From JAICND01 sp040905905 (GTDB lineage Bacteria > Actinomycetota > Acidimicrobiia > Spongiisociales > ZC4RG35): 64,000 bases of DNA. The translations under genes and the position numbers were made by a program. Shown piece after piece: positions 1-7,900 of this stretch; the first letter of the stretch is position 1, and the number at the start of each line of letters is the position of its first letter. The stretch covers positions 186,001 to 250,000 of the forward strand of contig JBBDQN010000031.1 in assembly GCA_040905905.1 (NCBI GenBank), given 5' to 3'. Under the pieces are notes generated by a model. It worked only from the letters and a program-made list of their open reading frames with translations. It did not search any database and was not told the DNA's origin.

Positions 1-1
1 G

Positions 2-79
2 CACCTCGATCTGGTGGAGCGAGCCCTGATTCGCAGCATTCACCGATCGCACGGCGATCGTCGTCCCTCCTCGGACTGA
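2..79 (+). CDS. 3' end of a gene entering from the left, possibly a GntR/FCD regulator (partial)
   Basis: An open frame runs from the window edge to a TGA at 77-79 and gives about 25 residues (HLDLVERALIRSIH then RSHGDRRPSSD). The amphipathic start resembles the last helix of FCD-domain GntR regulators, which often end in an H-L-x-x-V/A helix. The three GntR-like operators just downstream fit a regulator gene followed by the operon it controls. The fragment is too short for a firm assignment; a chance open frame is the alternative. Confidence 0.35.
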   Translation, partial: HLDLVERALIRSIHRSHGDRRPSSD

Positions 80-139
80 GCGACGAGGCTTTCCATCCTC
101 AAGGCGTTTCGCAGTCCGTTTGAGACTCTCTGACCTCCC

Positions 140-214
140 TTGCCAGACAATCGGGCCTCCTTGCCAGACAATCGAGGTGATGGTTATGATCCGCTCATCA
201 GATTGTCAGGCAAT
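140..214. promoter_or_regulatory. Three GntR/FCD-type operator copies upstream of the peptide catabolism operon
   Basis: TTGCCAGACAAT occurs at 140-151 and again at 161-172, exactly 21 bp apart (two helical turns). A mirror copy, ATTGTCAGGCAAT, lies at 202-214, directly before the ribosome binding site. All three match the TTGTC-N-GACAA style of FCD-subfamily GntR operators. The third copy would block transcription start or elongation into the amidohydrolase. The repeats are seen directly; the regulator family is inferred. Confidence 0.7.
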
Positions 215-234
215 CAGGAAAGGAGTCAGTGACC

Positions 235-1488
235 ATGCGGCAAGGCTTCAAGGTCATCGATGTCGACACCCATGTGACCCCGGCCATGGAAGTGTTGTTC
301 CGCTATGCCGACAAGGAGCTCCTGGATCGTAAGAGCGAACTGGACCCCTACATCCGCATGACGAAGCCGGTGGCCGGCAGAGGCCATCCTGAAACCGAAT
401 ATGGGGTGCTGCGGGTCAACCCCAAGCCATATTCGCGGGTTGCGGGATTCAAAGAGGAGCAGGAAGTACCAAGCGGAGCGGGTGCCAAGGGCGCGTTGGA
501 AGGCAGAGTTTCCAACCTGGCGGTCAAGCCGATTCAGGTGGGGGTCCAGCATGACAACTCCAAAGGTCGACTTCTGGACATGGACGTTGAAGGCGTCGAC
601 ATCGACGTCATCATCCCGGGCACCTGGGCCCCGGGCAGCTCAGCGCTCGATCTCGACCTGGCCAAAGGGCTTTATCGGGCGTACCACCGGTATATGACTG
701 ACTATTGCTCGGCCGACTCTCGCCGGCTCAAAGGCCTGATGATCGTGCCGGGGGCCGATCCAGAGTGGGCTGCGGCGACAATCCGTGAGTATGCCTCTTC
801 CGATTGGGTGGCGGCAGTGTGGCCTGCTCTACCCGAAGGCTTACCGGTCGACGACCCTGACCTGTCACCGATCTGGGAGGCGATGGATGAAGCCGACCTC
901 CCCTATATGCACCACAGCTTCTTCTATGAGGCGCCCTACTTTCCCGGCTACCGGGACATTTGGGGCAACGCGGTCGTGGCGCGGACGGCCGCTCACATGT
1001 GGGGCGCGCAGAGGCTGGTCTCGTACATCCTCATCTCGGGGATGCTCGATCGTTACCCCAACCTCCGTGTCGCCACCGTCGAGACGGGCCATAGTTGGCT
1101 GGCTCACTGGTTGATCCGCCTGAGTGGCCAGGTCAAGTTCGTCAAAGGTGGAGCCCACCCCGATCTCAAGCACACTCCACTTGAATACGCATTGATGGGT
1201 CGGGTCTTTTGTGCGATCGAGGCTCACGAAGGTCCTCAACTGACCAAAGCGGCGAACGATGTTCTCGGAGATGGTGTGTTCATGTACTCGTCGGACTTCC
1301 CTCATCCGGAGTGCATGTTCCCCGAACATACCGACCATGTCATCGCATGGAGAGACGTGATCGGCGAGGAGGCCACCCGCAATCTCATGGCGGAGAACGC
1401 TATGCGCTACCTGCGCCTTCTTTCTCATCCTTGGGATGGTGGTGCGGTCAAGGGGAGTTCATCCCAAGAAGAGGCCAAGATCGCATAA
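235..1488 (+). CDS. Amidohydrolase family protein (COG2159-type TIM barrel)
   Basis: About 417 residues. The N-terminal FKVIDVDTHV motif supplies the metal-binding D-x-H of amidohydrolase-2 enzymes. GHSWLAHW, in the middle, and YSSDFPHPE, near the C-terminus, carry the further His and Asp ligands. Relatives are decarboxylases or hydrolases of aromatic or acyl compounds, and the substrate here cannot be read. ATG 235 is preferred because GGAAAGGAG (217-225) lies 9 nt upstream; an in-frame GTG at 229 would be only 3 nt away. It is the first gene of the operon behind the GntR-like operators and is followed by the GlcG/HbpS gene. Confidence 0.85.
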   Translation: MRQGFKVIDVDTHVTPAMEVLFRYADKELLDRKSELDPYIRMTKPVAGRGHPETEYGVLRVNPKPYSRVAGFKEEQEVPSGAGAKGALEGRVSNLAVKPIQVGVQHDNSKGRLLDMDVEGVDIDVIIPGTWAPGSSALDLDLAKGLYRAYHRYMTDYCSADSRRLKGLMIVPGADPEWAAATIREYASSDWVAAVWPALPEGLPVDDPDLSPIWEAMDEADLPYMHHSFFYEAPYFPGYRDIWGNAVVARTAAHMWGAQRLVSYILISGMLDRYPNLRVATVETGHSWLAHWLIRLSGQVKFVKGGAHPDLKHTPLEYALMGRVFCAIEAHEGPQLTKAANDVLGDGVFMYSSDFPHPECMFPEHTDHVIAWRDVIGEEATRNLMAENAMRYLRLLSHPWDGGAVKGSSSQEEAKIA

Positions 1489-1519
1489 GAGACCGGGAGC
1501 CGAGAAAGAGATTCCATTG

Positions 1520-1924
1520 ATGGACTTCGAGGCGGCGATGGTGTACGTCGATAGGGCACGCAAGATCGGCGCCCAGATGGGTCTACGGGTAACCGTGGCG
1601 GTTCACGATGCCGCCGGTCACCCCGTGGTGGTGGCTCGTGGCGGCGACAAATGGCACGGTCCCTATATGGCGATGGGTAAGGCCCGACTGGCAGCCGCCT
1701 TCCAGAAACCGACAGCCGATCTCGTGGAACAGTGGCGTGATCGGCCGCTCTTCCCGGCCAGCCTGATCGAGGTCATTCCGGGTGGGGTAACGGTCAACCC
1801 CGGAGGTCATCCCATTTTCGTAGATGGCGAATGTGTGGGGGCGATCGGGGTGGGCGGAGGTAACCCGGAACAGGATGCCCAGGTGGCCCGCCTCACGGTT
1901 GAAGGGGTGGAACAAGACTTGTAA
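1520..1924 (+). CDS. GlcG/HbpS family heme-degrading-like protein (DUF336)
   Basis: About 134 residues. It has the family pattern of an N-terminal helix, a VTVAVHDAAGHPVVVARG strand-turn-strand, a central KARLAAAF helix, a PGGVTVNPGGHPIF segment and a C-terminal GAIGVGGG loop. Members bind heme or small molecules and often accompany catabolic enzymes or transporters without a proven reaction. ATG 1520 was chosen because similarity begins there and a GAGAAAGAG purine run lies upstream. It starts 31 bp after the amidohydrolase and is probably co-transcribed. Function is unresolved. Confidence 0.8.
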   Translation: MDFEAAMVYVDRARKIGAQMGLRVTVAVHDAAGHPVVVARGGDKWHGPYMAMGKARLAAAFQKPTADLVEQWRDRPLFPASLIEVIPGGVTVNPGGHPIFVDGECVGAIGVGGGNPEQDAQVARLTVEGVEQDL

Positions 1925-1990
1925 TCGAAGGCGCCCGAAGCCTGTCAAAGGAAGAACACCGGCCAACTGACTCCTGGGAGGTCAATCGCA

Positions 1991-3556
1991 ATGCCCCGAG
2001 CAAGAACGCTTCTGTTGGCGCTAGCACTGGTGCTGGCAGCATGCCAAGGAGCTGAAACCACAACCACCACCGGTGGCTCTGACACCACGTCGGCAACGAC
2101 GGCGGCCGAGGAGACGACCACCACTACCGCAGCGCCCGTGGCCGAGGGGATCATCATCGCCCTCGCCACCGAGCCCTCGACGCTGGATGGCCAGCTGGTG
2201 AACGATCGCAGTTCGCGGGTTGTCACCAACAATATTGTCGAAGGGCTTCTCTTCCGGGATCAGAGCGGTGAGATCGTTCCCCACCTGGCCGAGACCTACG
2301 AGGCCATTGCCGACGACCGCTGGCAGTTCACCCTCAGGCAAGGGGTCACCTTCCACAACGGTGAGCCCTTCAATGCCGATGCGGTTGTGTTCTCGATATT
2401 GCGAATCACCGCCGAGGACTATGAAACCCAGAAAACGTCGTACATCGAAGGACTGGTCGGTGCCGAGGCCGTCGACGAGTACACCGTCGACATCATCACC
2501 GATGGGATCAGCCCGGTGGTTCCTGCCCAGATGACGAGTATTCCGATCGTTCCCCCTGTAGCCGGCGCCGATCCCGGGTATGGGGACAATCCGGTTGGAA
2601 CCGGGCCCTACCAGTTCGTCTCCTGGGATCGAGGTCAGCAGATCACTCTCGAGGCCTATGACGGGTACTGGGGTGAGGCTCCGGCAATCCAGAGCTTCAG
2701 CATTCGGTTTATCCCCGACGCCCAGACGTCGCTGGCGGCGTTGCAGGCCGGGGAGATCGACATGGTCCTCGACCTGCTGCCCGAGCAGGCGGATCTTGTC
2801 CCGGTCTTCGTCAGCACTCCTGGACCCGAGTTCAGCTATATCCAGCTCAACACCTACAAGGAGTTCCTGGCCGATCCCATGGTGCGACAGGCGCTCAACT
2901 ATGCAGTCGATAAGGAGACCCTGGCTGCCACCATCTACGAAGGCCACGCTCGACCCAATGACGCTCAGCACCTGTCAGCTTCGATGCTCGGTTACAACGA
3001 AAGCGTCGATGCCTTCCCCTACGACCCGGAACTGGCCATGCAAATGCTGACAGACGCCGGGTATCCCGAGGGCTTCACGATGGAGCTGCATGTGCCGATC
3101 GGGCGGTTCCTCAAGGGCAATGAGACCGCCGAATTCGTGGCGGGACAACTCGGGGAAGTAGGCGTGATCGTGGAGATCGTCTTGACCGAGTTCTCGGTCC
3201 ACCGCGAGGTCACCCGTATCCCCGGTCCCGATCCGGCGTCGGTCGATTCCCGTTACGGGTGGAACTCAAACGAGTGGTTCGACGCAGCCCGCTACTCGGG
3301 ATTCTTCGCTTGCGAGGGAGGCTCGTCGAAGATCTGCATCGACGAGATCGATGCCCTGCACGAAGAGGCCTCATCCACCAACGATGCCGAGACGCGCGAC
3401 CAGCTGTACCAACAGATCTGGGCCATCCTGCACGAGAACCCGCTGAGCATTTACCTGCTCCAGCAGAACCTCCTCTACGGATTGTCGGACCGTCTCCAGT
3501 GGGAGCCCCGGGTCGATGACGAGGTGCTGGTGGCGAGCATGAGCCTGACCGGGTGA
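1991..3556 (+). CDS. ABC transporter substrate-binding lipoprotein, peptide/nickel family 5
   Basis: A 521-residue secreted lipoprotein. The signal peptide MPRARTLLLALALVLAAC ends in a lipobox with Cys18, followed by a Thr-rich linker (residues about 22-48). The mature part shows SBP family 5 features: ATEPSTLDG, a YEAIADDRWQFTLRQGVTFH strand, and a V-x-G-T-GPY-x-F motif near the middle. It should deliver peptides or related molecules to the permeases encoded next. GGGAGG upstream is the RBS. A GC-rich hairpin separates it from the permease gene, consistent with higher expression of the binding protein. Confidence 0.9.
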   Translation: MPRARTLLLALALVLAACQGAETTTTTGGSDTTSATTAAEETTTTTAAPVAEGIIIALATEPSTLDGQLVNDRSSRVVTNNIVEGLLFRDQSGEIVPHLAETYEAIADDRWQFTLRQGVTFHNGEPFNADAVVFSILRITAEDYETQKTSYIEGLVGAEAVDEYTVDIITDGISPVVPAQMTSIPIVPPVAGADPGYGDNPVGTGPYQFVSWDRGQQITLEAYDGYWGEAPAIQSFSIRFIPDAQTSLAALQAGEIDMVLDLLPEQADLVPVFVSTPGPEFSYIQLNTYKEFLADPMVRQALNYAVDKETLAATIYEGHARPNDAQHLSASMLGYNESVDAFPYDPELAMQMLTDAGYPEGFTMELHVPIGRFLKGNETAEFVAGQLGEVGVIVEIVLTEFSVHREVTRIPGPDPASVDSRYGWNSNEWFDAARYSGFFACEGGSSKICIDEIDALHEEASSTNDAETRDQLYQQIWAILHENPLSIYLLQQNLLYGLSDRLQWEPRVDDEVLVASMSLTG

Positions 3557-3575
3557 TCGGGTGATTTGCCGGGCC

Positions 3576-3610
3576 GGGGCGGGTCGAACCAAGGCAGGTC
3601 GACCCGCCCC
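3576..3610 (+). other. Intercistronic GC hairpin between binding protein and permease genes
   Basis: GGGGCGGGTCGA (3576-3587) pairs perfectly with TCGACCCGCCCC (3599-3610) around an 11-nt loop, then GACCTTTG follows. It lies in the only sizable gap of this ABC operon. Such hairpins often stabilise the upstream mRNA or partly terminate, raising the ratio of binding protein to permease. The tail has no long T-run, so partial termination or mRNA protection is more likely than complete termination. Confidence 0.65.
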
Positions 3611-3637
3611 GACCTTTGATCGCCTCCGGATGGTCGC

Positions 3638-4582
3638 ATGAAGCAATCACCTTCCACCTCTATGGGGCGTTTTGTCATCGGCCGTCTCCGGGATGGGGCA
3701 GTCGTTCTGATCCTGGTGGTCCTAGTCATATTTGTTTTGGCTTTCGTGGTCGGAAACCCGGTCGAGTATTACGCGCCTCCCGATGCCACCCAGGAAGACA
3801 TCGATCGCCTCAATCGAATCCTTGGATTCGACCGACCGTTCCATATCCAGTTCGTCGACTACTTCGGTGGCCTCATTCAGGGCGACTTTGGTGAGTCTCT
3901 GTTTCAGCGACGTCCGGCCATTCGACCGATCATGGAGGCCCTTCCGGCCACCATCCTTCTAAGCCTGACGGGGATCGCCCTGGCTGGAGTGCTGGGATCG
4001 GTCGGAGGGGTGTTGGCGGGAGTGAGACCGGGGACGCTGTTCGATCGGGTGTCGAACTTCATATCGGTGGCACTGGTGTCGGTACCCAACTTCTGGCTTG
4101 GTCTGGTGCTGATTGTGATCTTCGCAGTTCAGCTGCGGATTCTTCCGACGTCGGGGTTCTTCGACAACCAGGGAATCATTCTCCCGACTCTGACCCTTGG
4201 TCTGGTTCACGGGGGGCGAATCTTCCTTATCGTCCGCTCGGTCACGTTTGAGGAGACCACCAAACCCTATGTGATGGTGGCTGAGAGCAAGGGGATGCCG
4301 TTTTCTTCCGTCGTGGGGCGCCACGTGCTCCGCAACGCCGGTGTAACGATCGCCACCACTGTCGGATGGGAGTACGTCCGGATGATGGGAGGCACCGCCT
4401 TTGCCATTGAGTTCGTATTTGCCTGGCCGGGCGTTGGCAACCTCATGATCGACTCGGCCCATCGTCAGGATTTTCCGGTCCTACAGGCGGGAGTGATTCT
4501 CACCGGGGTCTTCGTCGTCACCGCCAACATTGTTGTCGACCTGGGCAGCAGGGTTCTCGACCGGCGATTGCAGCCGGTATGA
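3638..4582 (+). CDS. ABC transporter permease, DppB/OppB type
   Basis: About 314 residues with an N-terminal membrane anchor (VVLILVVLVIFVLAFVVG), a long periplasmic loop (YYAPPDATQEDIDRLNRILG), then a five-helix permease core. The EAA-like loop is V-AESKGMPFSSVVGRHVLRN. The family N-terminal motif GFDRPFHIQFVDYFGGLIQGDFG is intact. ATG 3638 is used; an in-frame ATG at 3662 (MGRFVIGRL) matches the usual family start and may be the real one. Its last bases overlap the next permease (ATGA). Confidence 0.9.
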   Translation: MKQSPSTSMGRFVIGRLRDGAVVLILVVLVIFVLAFVVGNPVEYYAPPDATQEDIDRLNRILGFDRPFHIQFVDYFGGLIQGDFGESLFQRRPAIRPIMEALPATILLSLTGIALAGVLGSVGGVLAGVRPGTLFDRVSNFISVALVSVPNFWLGLVLIVIFAVQLRILPTSGFFDNQGIILPTLTLGLVHGGRIFLIVRSVTFEETTKPYVMVAESKGMPFSSVVGRHVLRNAGVTIATTVGWEYVRMMGGTAFAIEFVFAWPGVGNLMIDSAHRQDFPVLQAGVILTGVFVVTANIVVDLGSRVLDRRLQPV

Positions 4583-5463
4583 GCGCTCCCACCATCGCCG
4601 GTCCTCCGCCTGCCCCAGCCTTGGCCGGGGTGGAAGGCCCACCGGGGACTGGAAGGTGGGTGTTGTGGTTCTGGGTGGCTTTGCTTGGTGTCTTCCTGGT
4701 CGCCGCGTTTACCGGTGACTTGCTGGCTCCCTACGACCCGTTTGACCAGGCCCCTGTCGACCGCCTCTCCCCCCCAATGACGGTGACCGAGCGCGGCCTT
4801 CATATCTTCGGAACTGATCCACTTGGTCGCGACTCCTTCTCAAACATCATCCTCGGCACCAGGCTGACGTTGCTGGTGGGCCTGCTCGCCACTGCCATAG
4901 GGACAGTGGTAGGGACCCTGATCGGGGCGGCGGCTGGCTATTACGGTGGCTGGGTTGACCGTATCGGCATGCGCCTAGCCGAAGCCCAAACCGCGATGCC
5001 GATGTTCCTAGTCGCCATATTGCTGCTCAGTCTTTTGGGTCCGTCCGTCATCAACCTGGTGGTGGTGCTGCCGGCTCTCATCTGGCCCACATTCGCCCGG
5101 ATCATCCGCGCCGAGACCCTGCGGTTGCGCTCCACCGCCTTCATCGAGGCGGCCCAGGCTCTTGGCTGCACAGGCTGGACCATCATGCGCAGGCATCTGA
5201 TCCCCAACCTGGCCGGCCGTATCGGTGTGCTCGTGGTCGTTTCGGTCGGCCATGTCATGTTGGCGGAGGCCGGCCTCAGCTTCCTCGGGGTAGGAGTGCA
5301 ACCACCGGACATCACCTGGGGACTCCTGATCTCCCTCGGCAGGCAATATCTGGCCGTGGCCTGGTGGCTGACAATCATTCCCGGTCTGTTCCTCGGACTG
5401 GTGGTCCTATCCATCAACATGATCGGTCGCCATTTTGAACGAAACCTGGGGGCGGCCGGGTGA
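4579..5463 (+). CDS. ABC transporter permease, DppC/OppC type
   Basis: About 294 residues. A Pro-rich cytoplasmic N-terminus is followed by a first helix, the conserved LLAPYDPFDQ and FGTDPLGRDSFS stretch, and a permease core whose EAA loop reads EAAQALGCTGWTIMRRHLIPN. This is the second half of the heterodimeric peptide-type channel. The start overlaps the dppB-like stop by 4 bp (ATGA) and the end overlaps the ATPase gene by 4 bp (GTGA), so translation is probably coupled. Confidence 0.9.
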   Translation: MSAPTIAGPPPAPALAGVEGPPGTGRWVLWFWVALLGVFLVAAFTGDLLAPYDPFDQAPVDRLSPPMTVTERGLHIFGTDPLGRDSFSNIILGTRLTLLVGLLATAIGTVVGTLIGAAAGYYGGWVDRIGMRLAEAQTAMPMFLVAILLLSLLGPSVINLVVVLPALIWPTFARIIRAETLRLRSTAFIEAAQALGCTGWTIMRRHLIPNLAGRIGVLVVVSVGHVMLAEAGLSFLGVGVQPPDITWGLLISLGRQYLAVAWWLTIIPGLFLGLVVLSINMIGRHFERNLGAAG

Positions 5464-6503
5464 ATGCTGCCCCCTTGCTCGAGGTCCGCGACTTGAAGGT
5501 CTGGTTTCCCACCGCTCGCGGGATAGTGAAGGCCGTCGATGGAGTGTCGTTTCGGCTCCAGCCGAAGGAGGCACTGGGGATCGTGGGGGAGAGTGGCTGC
5601 GGCAAGACCGTGACTGCTCTATCCATCCTCCGCCTCTTCGGGCCGGCAACCCGGGTCAGGATCCAGGGCGAGGTTCTGTTCGAAGACCGCAACCTGCTGA
5701 AGGTTTCCCGCAAAGAGATGCTGCAGATAAGGGGGGTGCAGATCGGCATGGTGTTCCAGGACCCTCTCACCGCCCTCGATCCGATCATGCCGGTAGGTGA
5801 ACAGATCGCCGAATCGATCCGGTTTCACCTGCACTTCGATCCCAAGAGGGCTCGAGCGAGGACCCTCGAGCTCTTGGACCTGGTCGGGATTCCCGATCCT
5901 CGGCAGCGGATCGACGATCTCCCTCACAGCTTCAGCGGTGGCATGCGCCAGCGTCTTGTCATCGCCATGGCGATTGCTTGCGGTCCCAAGGTGCTGATAG
6001 CCGACGAGGCAACAACTGCCCTCGACGTGACTGTTCAAGCTCAAATCCTCAGGCTCATTAACGATCTTCGGCGCGAGTTGTCGATGGCACTCATAGTCAT
6101 CACTCACGATCTAGGGGTGATAGCGGCCACCTGTGAAAACGTCCAGGTCATGTATGCCGGCAAGGCTGCCGAGTACGCAGACGTGGCCCACATCTTGGAA
6201 GGCGGAAGTCACCCTTACACACAGGGTCTCATGCGTCTGGTTCCCCGCCTCGACCAGGATCGGCACCGTCGCTTAAGGCCTATCGACGGCACGCCCCTCA
6301 CTGTCTTGGACGCCTGGCAAGGCTGCCGATTCGCTCCCCGGTGCGAGCATGCCTGGGAGCGCTGCCGGGTGGATGAGCCCGGCTTGCTCCCGCTGGGTCC
6401 CCACCACGCCAGCGCCTGCTGGCTGGTCGAGGAGCCCTCCCGTCGAGGCGCCGATCGTCGAGCCGCGAACTACCAGCCGGGAGCGGTTGATCATGTCAGC
6501 TAA
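5460..6503 (+). CDS. Oligopeptide ABC transporter ATPase, DppD/OppD type
   Basis: About 347 residues. Walker A is GESGCGKT, the Q-loop follows in MVFQDPLTALDPIM, the signature is SGGMRQR, Walker B is VLIADEATTALD, and the switch His lies in ITHDLGV. The C-terminal oligopeptide extension has the Cys pattern CRFAPRCEHAWERC, which in relatives can bind an Fe-S cluster. It starts at a GTG overlapping the permease stop, and overlaps the next ATPase by 11 bp. Confidence 0.92.
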   Translation: MNAAPLLEVRDLKVWFPTARGIVKAVDGVSFRLQPKEALGIVGESGCGKTVTALSILRLFGPATRVRIQGEVLFEDRNLLKVSRKEMLQIRGVQIGMVFQDPLTALDPIMPVGEQIAESIRFHLHFDPKRARARTLELLDLVGIPDPRQRIDDLPHSFSGGMRQRLVIAMAIACGPKVLIADEATTALDVTVQAQILRLINDLRRELSMALIVITHDLGVIAATCENVQVMYAGKAAEYADVAHILEGGSHPYTQGLMRLVPRLDQDRHRRLRPIDGTPLTVLDAWQGCRFAPRCEHAWERCRVDEPGLLPLGPHHASACWLVEEPSRRGADRRAANYQPGAVDHVS

Positions 6504-7506
6504 CGGCTCCGCCATCCTCAATGTCGACGAGGCCGTGGTCAAGTTCTGGGTTGATCGCGAGCGGACCATCACCGCGGTTAACGGTGTCTCACTCCATATT
6601 GCTGCGGGAGAGACGCTGGGTCTGGTCGGGGAGAGCGGGTGTGGGAAGTCGACGCTGGGGCGAGCGATCCTCAGGCTCGTTGAGCTTTACTCCGGGAGTG
6701 TGTCGTTCCTAGGCAAGGGGATCGGCTCACTCGCCAGACGCGACCTGCGACACCTGCGTCGTGATCTGGCGGTGGTGTTTCAAGACCCCCGCGGGTCACT
6801 TGATCCCCGCATGAGGGTTGGTGACATCGTTGCCGAGCCTTTGCGCGTCCACCGCCTCGCCAGTGGCGCCGAGTTGGACCGTCGGGTCAGCTCGTTGCTC
6901 GAGCAGGTCGGTCTCGGAGCCGAGTATGCCAAGCGCCGCCCCACTGAGCTCTCCGGGGGCCAACAACAACGGGTCGGCATCGCCCGAGCACTGGTGACGA
7001 AACCGCGACTGGTGATCCTCGACGAGCCGGTGTCGGCCCTCGACGTGTCGGTTCAGGCCCAGGTCATCAATCTTCTGCAGGGTCTACAGCGTGAACTGGG
7101 GGCGGCCTTTCTTTTCATCGCCCACAACCTGGCGGTAGTCCGTCATCTCAGCGATCGCGTGGCGGTGATGTACCTTGGCGAGATCGTCGAGGAGGGATCG
7201 TCTCATGGGCTTTTTGCCCGACCTCGGCACCCCTACACAAGAGGCTTGGTCGCCTCGGTGCTGCGGCCCGATTTGGAGGCTCCCGCCCGGTTGGAGGAGG
7301 TAGCGCGGCTGACTCCGGGAGAGGTACCGAGCATGCTCGACCCCCCAACTGGCTGCAAGTACCACACCCGCTGCATCTATGTCCAGGACATCTGCCGCAT
7401 TGAGCGGCCGCTCCTCGAAGAAGTGGCCACCGCCAGCGAGCACCGGGTTGCGTGTCATTTCTGGAAGTCCATACCGGATCCGATTCCAATCGCCCGTGCT
7501 CGATGA
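6493..7506 (+). CDS. Oligopeptide ABC transporter ATPase, DppF/OppF type
   Basis: About 337 residues starting at MSANGSAILNVDEAV. Walker A is GESGCGKS, the signature LSGGQQQRVGIARAL, Walker B LVILDEPVSALD, and the H-switch IAHNLAVVRH. A C-terminal Cys-containing tail (CKYHTRCIYVQDIC) matches the OppF family. It completes a five-component importer. The start was placed at 6493 because similarity begins there; the frame is open further upstream inside the preceding gene, but that part carries no family sequence. Confidence 0.92.
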   Translation: MSANGSAILNVDEAVVKFWVDRERTITAVNGVSLHIAAGETLGLVGESGCGKSTLGRAILRLVELYSGSVSFLGKGIGSLARRDLRHLRRDLAVVFQDPRGSLDPRMRVGDIVAEPLRVHRLASGAELDRRVSSLLEQVGLGAEYAKRRPTELSGGQQQRVGIARALVTKPRLVILDEPVSALDVSVQAQVINLLQGLQRELGAAFLFIAHNLAVVRHLSDRVAVMYLGEIVEEGSSHGLFARPRHPYTRGLVASVLRPDLEAPARLEEVARLTPGEVPSMLDPPTGCKYHTRCIYVQDICRIERPLLEEVATASEHRVACHFWKSIPDPIPIARAR

Positions 7507-7519
7507 AAAGGGAGCTTCA

Positions 7520-7900
7520 GTGACTTCACCACGGCCAATCCAGACTGAGAACGCCCCCACTCCAACCGGGCCCTTCAACCAGGCGATCAGGAGGGGCAAT
7601 CTCATTTTCACCGCCGGTCAAGCCGGTCGCAATCGTGATACGGGAACGATGGGTGATGCCGGCGAGCAGACCGACTGGGCGCTGCGCAACATCAGCGCGA
7701 TTCTGGAAGCCGGCGGTTCCAGCCTGGCCGATGTGGTCAAGGTGACCTTGTTTGTCAAAGAAGGCGTGGAGACCGGCCCGATCAACGACGTCTACAGGAG
7801 CTTTTTCGACCTGCTTCCGGCACGATCGCTCGTGTTTGTGACTCGTCTCAAAGGGCCTGACATGTTGGTGGAGATCGAGGCGGTGGCGGTTGTTGATTGA
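7520..7900 (+). CDS. RidA/YjgF family enamine/imine deaminase
   Basis: About 126 residues with the family landmarks P-TPTGPFNQA-R-GNLIFTAGQAG, then LRNISAILEAGGSSLADVVKVTLF and the C-terminal PARSLVFVTRLKGPDMLVEIEAVAV. RidA proteins hydrolyse reactive enamines or imines made by PLP enzymes. The Arg used for carboxylate binding falls in PARSLVFVTRL. The GTG start at 7520 has AAAAGGGAG about 7 nt upstream. It sits between the transporter and the gamma-glutamyltransferase, which suggests turnover of imported amino compounds. Confidence 0.9.
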   Translation: MTSPRPIQTENAPTPTGPFNQAIRRGNLIFTAGQAGRNRDTGTMGDAGEQTDWALRNISAILEAGGSSLADVVKVTLFVKEGVETGPINDVYRSFFDLLPARSLVFVTRLKGPDMLVEIEAVAVVD

